The translations under genes were made by a program, and so were the position numbers. A DNA stretch of 51,584 bases from Candidatus Nanohalarchaeota archaeon (lineage in GTDB: Archaea > EX4484-52), in NCBI GenBank assembly GCA_003660905.1, contig QMVB01000001.1:1-51584 (forward strand). Direction: 5' to 3'. The notes below the pieces were generated by a model, which was not told the DNA's origin, did no database searches, and saw only the letters and a program-made list of their open reading frames with translations. Positions 1 to 7,398 of the stretch are shown piece after piece. Numbering within the stretch: position 1 is the stretch's first letter; every line of letters starts with the position of its first letter.

Positions 1-66
1 TAACTGTCAAATTCTTTATCTAAAATATTGTGAAAAAATAAAAATTTAGTAAATGTCAAACTTAGG

Positions 67-159
67 CTGCAAAATTTCGCAAGTAGTTTAGTTTCGGCAA
101 AAAGAAATTTGCTCCAAAAAAAGCAAAATTCTTTTCTGTTATTTATGTATTATGCTATA
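67..159 (+). repeat. 93-bp inverted repeat, copy 1
   Basis: This stretch matches the reverse complement of 5444-5536 base for base except at positions 77 and 149 (91 of 93 identical). The pair flanks a 5.3-kb block holding the primase, a broken transporter, a serpin and the PorD-eL37-GrpE operon. A degraded third copy lies at 31082-31145 in the same orientation as this one. It has no coding potential that I can see; it ends just before a TATA-like sequence. Confidence 0.9.
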
Positions 160-179
160 AAATATATTTATCTCTAAAT

Positions 180-320
180 AATCCCCAAGCGCGGAACAGT
201 GAAGAAAAGGAAGTTCTGTGGATTCTTGCGTGTCATTCAACAAAGTTGAATGTGCAGAAAATCCGAAGGATATTCCCGCATTCTTGCATTACCGCATCAT
301 GCGGATTATTTTTTCTTTTT
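180..320 (+). ncRNA. Structured small RNA candidate
   Basis: A non-coding stretch converging on the primase gene. A 9-bp stem (176-184 with 303-311) closes it. Inside are a perfect 8-bp hairpin with AAA loop (234-252), a hairpin with GAA loop and one mismatch (257-275), and a perfect 6-bp hairpin (292-304). A TATA-like stretch (about 154-166, CTATAAAATATA) lies about 25 nt upstream of 185, and a T-rich tract (306-319) of the kind that ends archaeal transcripts follows. I do not recognise the RNA class: it is not a tRNA or 5S rRNA. It could instead be a complex 3' structure of the primase mRNA read on the other strand. Confidence 0.4.
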
Positions 321-1844
321 GAATTTGTATTTCTTAAGAGCATATGAGACAGGATTTTTTATGTTATTTTCAATGCAGAATTCATCCCTGTGGCACACTC
401 CCAAGTCTGTGTAATATCCGCTCTTTGTGCAATTTGGCGGAGGCGCGGCATCTCGTTCATTCTTTGCATAGCTTAATTGCGAGGAAATATAATGCTCTTT
501 TAATGGCTCTGTGTTTTTCGTATTCCACTCCATCAGCAATTGCTTTATGTCCTCCCTATCCCAGCCGCAGCTGGTCAGGAAATTAATCATGATAAATACG
601 GCTCTTTTTTTGCCGTCATCAATGCCCGCAAGTATCGTTTTGATGCACGGAGGAAAATAATCAAAGGATATTTTTGCCGTCAGGGTTTTGCGATATCTGA
701 CCTGGCGGATTCTGGTTGCAACATCCAGAGGAACAAAAAGAAGGGCTATTTTTTTGTTTGATAAAATAGTTTTTGCCTCTTTAAAATCCATAACAAAAAG
801 ATTATATATTGTCTCCTCTTTTTTCGTAATTTGTGATTCCTTTGCTTTCCTCCTTATCTTTTCAGGCGTGCCGGCAAACACAACACTTCCAGATGAATCA
901 AGAGCATCCCGGTATGCTCTTCTTTTTGAGGCAGGCATGTTTTTTATTTTTTTTTCCAGAAAGAATTTTGTGCTTATTTTTACTTTTTTTTCAAATCCTG
1001 TTGTTTTTTCCTGATGTTTTTCCTTCAGCGTTTTGTTTTGCTCAAATGAAAAATAATCATTTGCCCTTACCAGAAGCTCCTGGCTTTCATTAGGCTCTTT
1101 TTTTGTCAAAAATTCCCTTACTTGCTTCACATTCTGGATTTTTGCATCTTCCTTCCTGAAGTATTTGATTTTGGCTATGTCAAGGACAATACTCGCAAGG
1201 TATGTTTTTTCATTTAGGCTGTATGGCATCCGAAACAAGTGCCTGTTGGACCAGTTTTCTTCTATGTCTGCGTATGCATAAGGGTTGGATACATCTTTGT
1301 TCAGCAATTTGCTGTACTGTTCTTTTAATTTTCCTCTAATCCTGTCTTTTAGGTATGCTGCTGTCTGCTGGAGAAGTTGAGGATACATGAGCTTTATTTC
1401 TTTATCTCCAATGCGCTCTGGCATTGTCTTGTGCGAAACAGCGATGTGAAAGCCCCGGTTGCCTGAGAATTTTGCATAGATGTTTTTTATATTATGCTTT
1501 TGAAGCTCTTCAATAAGCAGTATTGCGGCGATTTTTGCAAATTCAATGCCTTTGTCTGCATCAATGTCAAAGAGCAGATCAAATGAAGTTCTGTTTTGGT
1601 CCATTTCAAACTTTGAATTGACGATATTCATTGGGTTCTTCCAGTTTTCAACAGAATTGTGGAATGAAGAAGCGCCCATATTTATCCAGTTGATTATATC
1701 TCCCTTGTATTCGGCGCAGCTCGGTCTTCTGCCATACCGGGAACCATAAAATACAGGGACCATTTCCTTGTCTCTTGAATTGGCAAAGAGCGAGTCGACA
1801 ATGTCCTGCCTTGAATAATATTTCCTGTATTCATAAGGTTCCAT
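306..1844 (-). CDS. priSL: DNA primase, PriS-PriL fusion
   Basis: Synthesises RNA/DNA primers for replication. Residues 93-97 (DIDAD) carry the catalytic acidic pair of archaeo-eukaryotic primases; residues 127-133 (SGNRGFH) are the nucleotide-binding SGxxGxH motif; residues 201-213 (RHLFRMPYSLNEK) match the conserved motif near the third active-site residue. From about residue 390 the protein looks like the C-terminal domain of the large subunit, with cysteines 400, 472, 484 and 490 placed as iron-sulfur ligands. Standard archaeal primases are two proteins; this 512-aa chain joins the catalytic part and the Fe-S part, as described for Nanoarchaeum equitans. The PriL portion is much shorter than a free PriL. 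Start ATG at 1844 is the only reasonable choice. Monocistronic on the minus strand. Confidence 0.9.
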   Translation of the reverse strand: MEPYEYRKYYSRQDIVDSLFANSRDKEMVPVFYGSRYGRRPSCAEYKGDIINWINMGASSFHNSVENWKNPMNIVNSKFEMDQNRTSFDLLFDIDADKGIEFAKIAAILLIEELQKHNIKNIYAKFSGNRGFHIAVSHKTMPERIGDKEIKLMYPQLLQQTAAYLKDRIRGKLKEQYSKLLNKDVSNPYAYADIEENWSNRHLFRMPYSLNEKTYLASIVLDIAKIKYFRKEDAKIQNVKQVREFLTKKEPNESQELLVRANDYFSFEQNKTLKEKHQEKTTGFEKKVKISTKFFLEKKIKNMPASKRRAYRDALDSSGSVVFAGTPEKIRRKAKESQITKKEETIYNLFVMDFKEAKTILSNKKIALLFVPLDVATRIRQVRYRKTLTAKISFDYFPPCIKTILAGIDDGKKRAVFIMINFLTSCGWDREDIKQLLMEWNTKNTEPLKEHYISSQLSYAKNERDAAPPPNCTKSGYYTDLGVCHRDEFCIENNIKNPVSYALKKYKFKKKK

Positions 1845-1902
1845 GAAACTATTTGTGCTAGATTATTTTAAAATTATATAAAATTTTGTTTACTTAAATT
1901 CT

Positions 1903-2771
1903 ATGGACAATGCAACAGCGGGACAATTTTTGGATTAATTGCAATGCTCGGCTATGGTCTGTCCAATAGTCTGACAAAAATTCCTGTAAACAAAATAGGA
2001 AGCCTAAAAACAGTTTTCTTTAGAAATGTGTTCGCCTCATTCTTTTTATTCATGGCTCTTTTATTTTTCCTGCCCGAATCTATTTTCTCAATTAGTTATA
2101 TTCTAATTGCGCTTATTCTTTCATTGATTGGCTATGTCTCGATAATCGCGTATTAAAAAGCTTTAGGCATTGGAAAAATAGGAATTGTATCTCCTGTTGC
2201 AAATTCTTCAATCATATTTACCGTCCTTTTTTCAATAATTTTTTTTAAAGAAGCGCTTTCGATTATGCAGGCATTTTCCATTCTGCTGATGATAGCAGGC
2301 ATTGTCCTTATTTCGATAAATTTCAGGGATTTAAAAAAGCCTCATATCTTTCAATTGTCAAGCGGAGTTCCTTATGCTTTGATTACCTGTCTTTTATGGG
2401 GGTTAATGTATTCTTTGATTAAAATTCCTGTAATGGTCATCGGACCGATATTGACCTCTTTCGTTATTGAAACAGGACTGTTATTGTACAGTGGTGTTCA
2501 TTTAAATGTTCGCAAGATTTCCTTTAGCATCCCGGATTCCAATACACTGAAATATATTTTCTTTCTTGCTCTTTTTGGCGCAATAGCCACTTTATCTTTT
2601 AATCTTGGCATAAAATTATATAATGTAAGCATTGTTGCGGCATTGACATTTTCAAGCCCGCTCATAGTTGCCCTGTACGGGAAATTTATATATAAAGAAA
2701 AGCTTACATTCCAGCAATGGTTTGCGATTTTGTTAATCTTGTGCGGAATTGTTTGCATATCTTATTTTTGA
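1903..2771 (+). pseudogene. Broken EamA/DMT-family transporter
   Basis: Reads as a ten-helix drug/metabolite transporter (two EamA halves) in one frame from about 1923 to 2771, but an in-frame TAA at 2154-2156 interrupts it where a Tyr or Phe codon is expected before KALGIGK. The natural start is also damaged: the ATG at 1903 runs in another frame and hits a stop after 11 codons, and shifting by one base would give a plausible N-terminus leading into GTIFGLIAML. The two surviving pieces are 1944-2156 and 2265-2771. At least one, probably two, disabling changes. The substrate cannot be guessed. Confidence 0.8.
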
Positions 2772-2785
2772 TTAAAAGTATCATG

Positions 2786-2795
2786 TTTATATATT
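2786..2795 (+). promoter_or_regulatory. TATA box of the serpin gene
   Basis: TTTATATATT centred about 24 nt upstream of the ATG at 2814, the spacing expected if transcription starts at or next to the start codon. There is no Shine-Dalgarno sequence, so the mRNA is probably leaderless. Confidence 0.6.
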
Positions 2796-2813
2796 TTTTA
2801 TTATATTAATATA

Positions 2814-4052
2814 ATGAATTATATGAATCGAAAAATTATCATAATTGGATTGATTATAGTCGCTCTCTTTTTGTCTGGGTGTGTTATTGAACCTAAACCA
2901 ACAGCAGATGATGGAGAAGTAACCCAAGAAGGAATCAATGCAGTTATAGATGCCAATAATCAATTTGCTTTTGACCTTTATTCCGAATATAAATCAGAAG
3001 AAGGCAATATATTTTTTTCTCCTTACAGTATTTCAACAGCATTAGCAATGACTTATGAAGGAGCGAAAGGTCAAACAGCAAAAGAAATGCAATCAGTGTT
3101 TCATTTCCCGCAAGACGACAATGAAAGAAGATCTGCTTTTGCAGGGATATATAATGAAATAAACAAAAAAGATAAAGGGTATGAACTATCTACAGCAAAT
3201 GCATTGTGGGCTCAAAAAGATTTTGCATTTTTGGAGGAGTATATTGAACCAATAGAGCAATATTACAGAGGAAAAATTACTAATCTTGATTTTGTAACAC
3301 GAACAGAGGAATCAAGAAAAACCATCAATGATTGGGTTGAAAAGCAGACAAATGATAAAATCAAGGATTTAATTCCGCCCGGCAGTCTAAATTCAATGAC
3401 AAGGCTGGTTCTTACCAACGCAATCTATTTTAAGGGAGATTGGGTCTACCAGTTTGATAAAAAAAACACAAGAGAAGATGATTTTAAGATAACTGAAAAT
3501 AATATTGTTAAAGTTCCGATGATGCATTTAGACAATGATGATGCAAAATTCAATTATGCCCAAACTGAGGATTTTCAAATTCTCGAAATGCCTTATAAAG
3601 GCGAAGAGCTATCAATGCTTATTCTTCTTCCAAAAGACAATATAAAAAGCATAGAATCCTCGCTTACATCCGAAAAATTATCTGAGTGGAAAAATATGCT
3701 TAAGAAAGAAGAAGTAATCATATATATGCCTAAATTCACATTTAAAACCAAATATTTTATGTCTGATGCATTGGTGGATATGGGGATGCCAACTGCTTTT
3801 TCAGGCGGTGCAGATTTCTCGGGAATGACAGGAAGTAAGGATTTGTTTATTAGCTTTGTAATCCACCAGGCTTTTGTTGATGTAAACGAGGAAGGCACAG
3901 AAGCAGCAGCAGCAACTGCGGCAGGCATGCAGTTCACAGCTGTTATGCCAACCAACATTTTCCGTGCCGACCATCCATTTATCTTTATAATACAGGAAAA
4001 AGAAACAGGAAATATCTTATTCTTGGGGAGAGTTGTTGATCCATCCAAATAA
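2814..4052 (+). CDS. Serpin, lipid-anchored protease inhibitor
   Basis: A 412-aa serpin, preceded by a signal peptide ending in a lipobox (LFLSGC, Cys about residue 23), so it probably sits on the outside of the membrane. Serpin landmarks are present: an NAIYFKGDW segment, the long shutter/breach region, and a reactive-centre loop near residues 358-385. The hinge reads EEGTEAAAAT, the small-residue pattern (P17-P8) that marks inhibitory rather than non-inhibitory serpins. Counting from the hinge puts P1 at or near the Thr of MQFTAV; this assignment is uncertain by one or two residues. The signature near the C-terminus (ADHPFIFII) is intact. A second possible start is the ATG at 2823. Serpins are sporadic in archaea, which suggests gene transfer. 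A papain-like secreted protease at 37420-39699 is a conceivable target, by inference only. Confidence 0.93.
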   Translation: MNYMNRKIIIIGLIIVALFLSGCVIEPKPTADDGEVTQEGINAVIDANNQFAFDLYSEYKSEEGNIFFSPYSISTALAMTYEGAKGQTAKEMQSVFHFPQDDNERRSAFAGIYNEINKKDKGYELSTANALWAQKDFAFLEEYIEPIEQYYRGKITNLDFVTRTEESRKTINDWVEKQTNDKIKDLIPPGSLNSMTRLVLTNAIYFKGDWVYQFDKKNTREDDFKITENNIVKVPMMHLDNDDAKFNYAQTEDFQILEMPYKGEELSMLILLPKDNIKSIESSLTSEKLSEWKNMLKKEEVIIYMPKFTFKTKYFMSDALVDMGMPTAFSGGADFSGMTGSKDLFISFVIHQAFVDVNEEGTEAAAATAAGMQFTAVMPTNIFRADHPFIFIIQEKETGNILFLGRVVDPSK

Positions 4053-4129
4053 AGCTACTTCTTTTGTAATTATATTAATAGATGAGAGAATCTTGCTTAA
4101 TTATTTAAAACTTAATGCTAAAAATCTTT

Positions 4130-4402
4130 ATGGCAGATGAGTTGATGGGAGGAATAACTGAACCGGCAACATCGCTGAAAAACAAGACCGGGTCCTGGAG
4201 ATCACAAAAACCTGTCTGGGATAAAGAAAAATGCAAACATTGTATGATTTGCGTGAATTTTTGCCCAGATATGGCAATCGTTGCCAAAAAAAAAGACGGA
4301 AAGATCCAAAGGGAAGAAACAAACATGGATTACTGCAAAGGATGCGGGATATGCGCAAAGGAATGCCCTTTTGATGCAATAAAAATGGTTGAGGAAATAT
4401 AG
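4130..4402 (+). CDS. porD: 2-oxoacid:ferredoxin oxidoreductase delta-type ferredoxin
   Basis: A 90-aa ferredoxin resembling the delta subunit of pyruvate/2-oxoacid ferredoxin oxidoreductases: the N-terminal stretch KNKTGSWRSQKPVWD is typical of PorD/VorD, and two clusters (CKHCMICVNFCP and CKGCGICAKECP) each bind a 4Fe-4S centre. No alpha, beta or gamma subunit genes are in this window. A TATA-like TTATTTAAAA at 4101-4110 lies about 25 nt before the ATG at 4130, so I prefer that start to the in-frame ATG at 4115. First gene of a tight operon with the zinc ribosomal protein (14-nt gap) and GrpE (9-nt gap). It may serve an oxidoreductase encoded elsewhere or act as a free ferredoxin. Confidence 0.85.
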   Translation: MADELMGGITEPATSLKNKTGSWRSQKPVWDKEKCKHCMICVNFCPDMAIVAKKKDGKIQREETNMDYCKGCGICAKECPFDAIKMVEEI

Positions 4403-4416
4403 AATTGTGATTAATT

Positions 4417-4677
4417 ATGAAAAAGAAAGTAAAACTTGCAGGTAAATTCGGAGCAAGATATGGGAGAGGCGTCAAAAAAAAGATAATTATGATAGAGCAG
4501 TCTGCTCATGCTGCCTACCCTTGTCCAAAATGCAACAGGAACGCAGTCAGAAGAGTTGCAGCCGGAATATGGCAGTGCGGGAAATGCAATGCAAAAATAG
4601 CCGGCGGAGCATATTCTCTTACGACGAGTTCGACAGAGATGATGGAAAAAATATTTGCAAGGAAAAAAGAGCAATAA
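4417..4677 (+). CDS. rpl37ae: Ribosomal protein eL43 (L37Ae)
   Basis: 86-aa basic protein of the large ribosomal subunit. The C4 zinc finger is made by CPKC and CGKC pairs separated by about 15 residues; the N-terminal GKFGARYGRGVKKK segment is diagnostic of the L37Ae family. Length is normal. It sits between an oxidoreductase ferredoxin and a chaperone cofactor, which is not a usual neighbourhood for it. Confidence 0.95.
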   Translation: MKKKVKLAGKFGARYGRGVKKKIIMIEQSAHAAYPCPKCNRNAVRRVAAGIWQCGKCNAKIAGGAYSLTTSSTEMMEKIFARKKEQ

Positions 4678-4686
4678 TTTGTTATT

Positions 4687-5163
4687 ATGACAAGTGAGAA
4701 AAAAAAGCATAAATCAGAAAATCCTGTTGAAGCGTTGAAAAAGCAGAATAAGGAATTGAATGAAAAGCATCTTCGCCTTCGCGCTGAATTTGACAACTAC
4801 AGGAAGAGAACAGAGAAGGAAATGATTGAGCGGTGCGCTTATGCAAACGAAAAATTTATATCAAAGCTGCTCGGCGTCATTGATGATTTTGAGCTTGCGC
4901 TTTTGTCATGCCCAAAAGAATTCAGGAAAAATGCATTTTACAGCGGGATAAAAATGATTTTGAAAAATTTATTTGATATCCTGGAAAAAGAGGGAGTAAC
5001 TCCAATAAGCGTTACGGGAGATGTGTTCAATCCTGTCCATCACGAGGCGATAGGGACTATTGAAAGCAAAGACCATAAAAAAGACACAATTCTGGAAATA
5101 CAAAAAGGATATTTTTACAAGGATAAGGTACTAAGACCAGCTAAAGTGAAAATTGTCAAATAA
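4687..5163 (+). CDS. grpE: GrpE, DnaK nucleotide-exchange factor
   Basis: 158 aa: an N-terminal coiled coil with LRAEFDNYRKRTEKE, the canonical GrpE dimerisation helix, followed by the C-terminal beta domain (NPVHHEAIG and a YFYKDKVLRPAKVKI ending). Releases ADP from DnaK (Hsp70). Archaeal DnaK/DnaJ/GrpE systems are known to be acquired from bacteria. Neither DnaK nor a normal DnaJ is nearby; the only J domains in this window are in the giant protein at 17418-22343. Last gene of the PorD-eL37-GrpE operon. Confidence 0.95.
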   Translation: MTSEKKKHKSENPVEALKKQNKELNEKHLRLRAEFDNYRKRTEKEMIERCAYANEKFISKLLGVIDDFELALLSCPKEFRKNAFYSGIKMILKNLFDILEKEGVTPISVTGDVFNPVHHEAIGTIESKDHKKDTILEIQKGYFYKDKVLRPAKVKIVK

Positions 5164-5222
5164 TTATTTTAGGGTTTGATTGCGGGTTAAATTAAAGTTA
5201 AATGATTATTATATAACTCACC

Positions 5223-5357
5223 TTACGCAAGACCTCCAATTTCATGAACTATTTTGAGTTCCGGTAATTCATCAAAAGCTGCTTTTGCAGCATTCAAATA
5301 TATCTTCGCATTCAGAGCAAAATGATTCAAATTTGTTTTTATTCCTTTTTGAGTAAA
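5223..5357 (-). pseudogene. Possible C-terminal gene remnant
   Basis: On the minus strand a reading frame of about 44 codons ends at a TAA (5223-5225) and looks protein-like, with a regular alternation of hydrophobic residues (for example ELKIVHEIGGLA at the end). It has no start codon; upstream it runs straight into the palindromic repeat at 5358-5407. I read it as the tail of a gene cut off by that repeat. I do not recognise the family, and a chance open frame cannot be excluded. Confidence 0.35.
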
Positions 5358-5407
5358 TATCCCGCAATTTGCTGCGGAGCGAGTGAAGCGAACAGCGGGA
5401 GATTCAT
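5358..5407 (+). repeat. Dispersed palindromic repeat, copy A
   Basis: About 50 bp built around the palindrome CCGCAATTTGCTGCGG and ending in GGGAGATTCAT. It aligns with 40897-40951 over its full length at roughly 70% identity, and in reverse with 31027-31062. All copies are intergenic, which is the pattern of REP-like or miniature non-autonomous elements. Confidence 0.65.
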
Positions 5408-5443
5408 AATAACCGCTCTATTTAATAATATTGTATTTTAAAA

Positions 5444-5536
5444 TATAGCATAACACATAAATAACAGAAAAGAATTTTGCTTTTTTTGGAGCAAATTTCT
5501 TTTTGCCGAAACTAAACTACTTGCGTAATTTTGCAG
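5444..5536 (-). repeat. 93-bp inverted repeat, copy 2
   Basis: Reverse complement of 67-159 with two mismatches (positions 5454 and 5526). With copy 1 it brackets 5.3 kb of sequence. Beyond the 93 bp the two flanks differ completely, so the boundaries are sharp. Confidence 0.9.
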
Positions 5537-5832
5537 TTCAGTTGCGATGCAAAAAAAAATACAAGCGATATTGATAGTATTTATGTGTTCTGCTAGTATA
5601 TTTGACTGCAATTAGCAGGCAAATATATTCGAAGACGCAATTATCGCAACATGTAACGCAAATTGCGTTTAAGATTATATCACGCCACAATACTTACATT
5701 ACTTTTGTGCCGTGATATAGTTTCTACATTCCAAAAATATTCTGCCTAACATTCTCTCCCACAACATCCTCAAACAAAAAACACTACAATCTATATTAAT
5801 CACACTTAACACAAATCCTAAAAAATGTCAAT
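5537..5832. other. Hairpin-rich intergenic stretch
   Basis: No gene seen. Three inverted repeats lie close together: a GTATATTTG/CAAATATAT pair (about 5597-5627), a palindrome AACGCAAATTGCGTT (5655-5669), and a 15-bp stem with one mismatch (5676-5690 with 5705-5719, arms containing TATCACG and CGTGATA). None has an obvious T-tract terminator after it. They could be regulatory sites, transcript 3' structures downstream of the ABC ATPase gene, or remnants of mobile elements. Confidence 0.5.
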
Positions 5833-6519
5833 TCACAGCGCATCAACATTCATTCCGTCCTTTATGTAAATCACGCGTTCTGCATAATTTGCAAGCAATT
5901 TATCATGCGTCACCAGAACAATTGTTTTCCCGTTTTTATGCAAATTATCCAAAATTTCCATTATCTCTTTTCCTCTCTTTGAGTCAAGATTGCCTGTGGG
6001 CTCATCTGCAACGATAATGGTGGGTTTATTCGCAAGGGAGCGGGCAACGGCAACCCTTTGCTTTTCTCCGCCACTAATCTCTGTTGGGTAATGCTTCAGC
6101 CTGTGGCTTAGACCCATATCATCAAGAATTTCTTTTGCCCTTTTTTTTCGCTTAGGCAACGAAACTTCGTAAAACATCATCGGGAGCATTACATTTTCAA
6201 GGACGGTAAGCGTGTTCATAAGATTGAACTGCTGGAATACAAATCCGATTTTCTTTCCCCTGATTGAAGAGAGCTGACTCCGGGTAAATTTGTTTATGTC
6301 TTTTCCGTCAAGGTAAATGCGCCCTCTTGAAGGGCGGTCAAGACATCCTATTAAATGAACGCATGTTGATTTCCCGCTTCCTGACGGACCCATCACAGCA
6401 ACAAATTCTCCTTTCCCTATATTTATGTTCAGACCTCTTAATGCCTCTACCTTTACTTTTCCAAGAGAGTATATTTTCCAGACATTTTCCAGCTTTATAA
6501 GAGGGTTCTCTTTTTCCAT
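5833..6519 (-). CDS. ABC transporter ATPase, LolD/MacB/FtsE type
   Basis: 228 aa, the typical size for this class. Walker A GPSGSGKST (about residues 45-53), ABC signature SGGEKQR, Walker B IIVADEPTGNLD and the H-loop LVTHD are all intact. The pattern fits the subfamily that energises MacB-, LolCDE- and FtsX-like permeases, which move lipids or peptides or signal across the membrane. No permease is encoded beside it. It is the third gene of a tight minus-strand operon with SepF and an ATP-grasp-like protein (2-nt gap to the latter), so an FtsE-like role in division or envelope remodelling is a reasonable inference, not shown. Confidence 0.92.
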   Translation of the reverse strand: MEKENPLIKLENVWKIYSLGKVKVEALRGLNINIGKGEFVAVMGPSGSGKSTCVHLIGCLDRPSRGRIYLDGKDINKFTRSQLSSIRGKKIGFVFQQFNLMNTLTVLENVMLPMMFYEVSLPKRKKRAKEILDDMGLSHRLKHYPTEISGGEKQRVAVARSLANKPTIIVADEPTGNLDSKRGKEIMEILDNLHKNGKTIVLVTHDKLLANYAERVIYIKDGMNVDAL

Positions 6520-6521
6520 AT

Positions 6522-7397
6522 TTAAGTATCATTCTTGTTTTTCTTTATTATGTTCAGCATCTTCATGAGCGGGTTCTTTTCGTAAAAAATATCTGCGGAA
6601 TCCCTTATGTGCTTGCACAGGGTGCGCATAATGGTTTCCTCGCCATAGCATGAAAAAAAATTCCTGAAATGAGGAACCTGAAGCACATCATAGATTATCA
6701 GGGAATTGCCGTCAATATAGGCATTTATCTCTATCAATTCTATATTAAGCAGTCTCCTTATCTTATAGACAATATTTTTTTGCTCATTTAAAAGGTCATA
6801 TTTTTCACCATTCTGCTCTGCAAAAAAGGACGTGCCTATGGATAAAATAGTTACCTTTTCCTTGTTTTTTAATTCCTGGACAATTAAAGGCTGATCCAGG
6901 GTTTCAAGAGCATCTATTATTGTATTTATGCTTTCACGGTTGTTTATAATAATTTCCTGACCGATTTTTGGTCTTATGACTACAGGAAGCTTCATTTCCT
7001 CTGCATTTAGTCTTGCCTTAAGCACCTGACCATTTGTTGCATAATATGTCTTCAATATAGGAACCTCCGATGTATTTAGCGTAAAAAAAAGCAGAAACAA
7101 ATCATTGCACAATGTTATGGCATCGCTCGGGAAGCAGACATATTTTTTGTTCATCTCAAAAACAGACGTCAGGCTTGTTGTAAAATCAATTGCTTTTTTT
7201 CTTGGCAGAGCAAACAAAGCATCAAAGCCGAGCAGTTCCTTGCTCTTTGAAAAGACATTGCTCTGTCCGTTCAGCAAATCTATGTTTATGTTGCTCCACG
7301 AAGTATAGTATACTTTTTCAAAATAAGATTTGAAAGCGTCTAAAAAAGACACCATTGTGCTTGTCGGTTTTTCTCTCCCTATTATCAGGAGTTTCAT
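6522..7397 (-). CDS. ATP-grasp-like protein (RimK-like), divergent
   Basis: 291 aa. An N-terminal Rossmann-like start (MKLLIIGREKPTST) is followed by a region resembling the ATP-grasp fold: LPVVIRPKIGQEIII, then a PLIVQEL-type strand and an IYDVLQVPHF segment. RimK-like enzymes ligate an amino acid or small acid to a carboxylate using ATP. The usual acidic magnesium ligands are not clearly visible at the C-terminal end, so it may have lost catalysis or be highly diverged. Middle gene of a three-gene operon: 1 nt after SepF and 2 nt before the ABC ATPase. Family assignment is tentative. Confidence 0.5.
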   Translation of the reverse strand: MKLLIIGREKPTSTMVSFLDAFKSYFEKVYYTSWSNINIDLLNGQSNVFSKSKELLGFDALFALPRKKAIDFTTSLTSVFEMNKKYVCFPSDAITLCNDLFLLFFTLNTSEVPILKTYYATNGQVLKARLNAEEMKLPVVIRPKIGQEIIINNRESINTIIDALETLDQPLIVQELKNKEKVTILSIGTSFFAEQNGEKYDLLNEQKNIVYKIRRLLNIELIEINAYIDGNSLIIYDVLQVPHFRNFFSCYGEETIMRTLCKHIRDSADIFYEKNPLMKMLNIIKKNKNDT

Positions 7398-7398
7398 A

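Noticed and set aside
171..320. 5S rRNA or RNase P RNA for the structured region
   Set aside because: Length is near that of 5S, but no 5S helix or conserved loop sequence is recognisable; too short for RNase P RNA.
3593..4048. 151-codon minus-strand frame opposite the serpin
   Set aside because: Mirror of a clear serpin frame; no family resemblance, no ribosome binding site.
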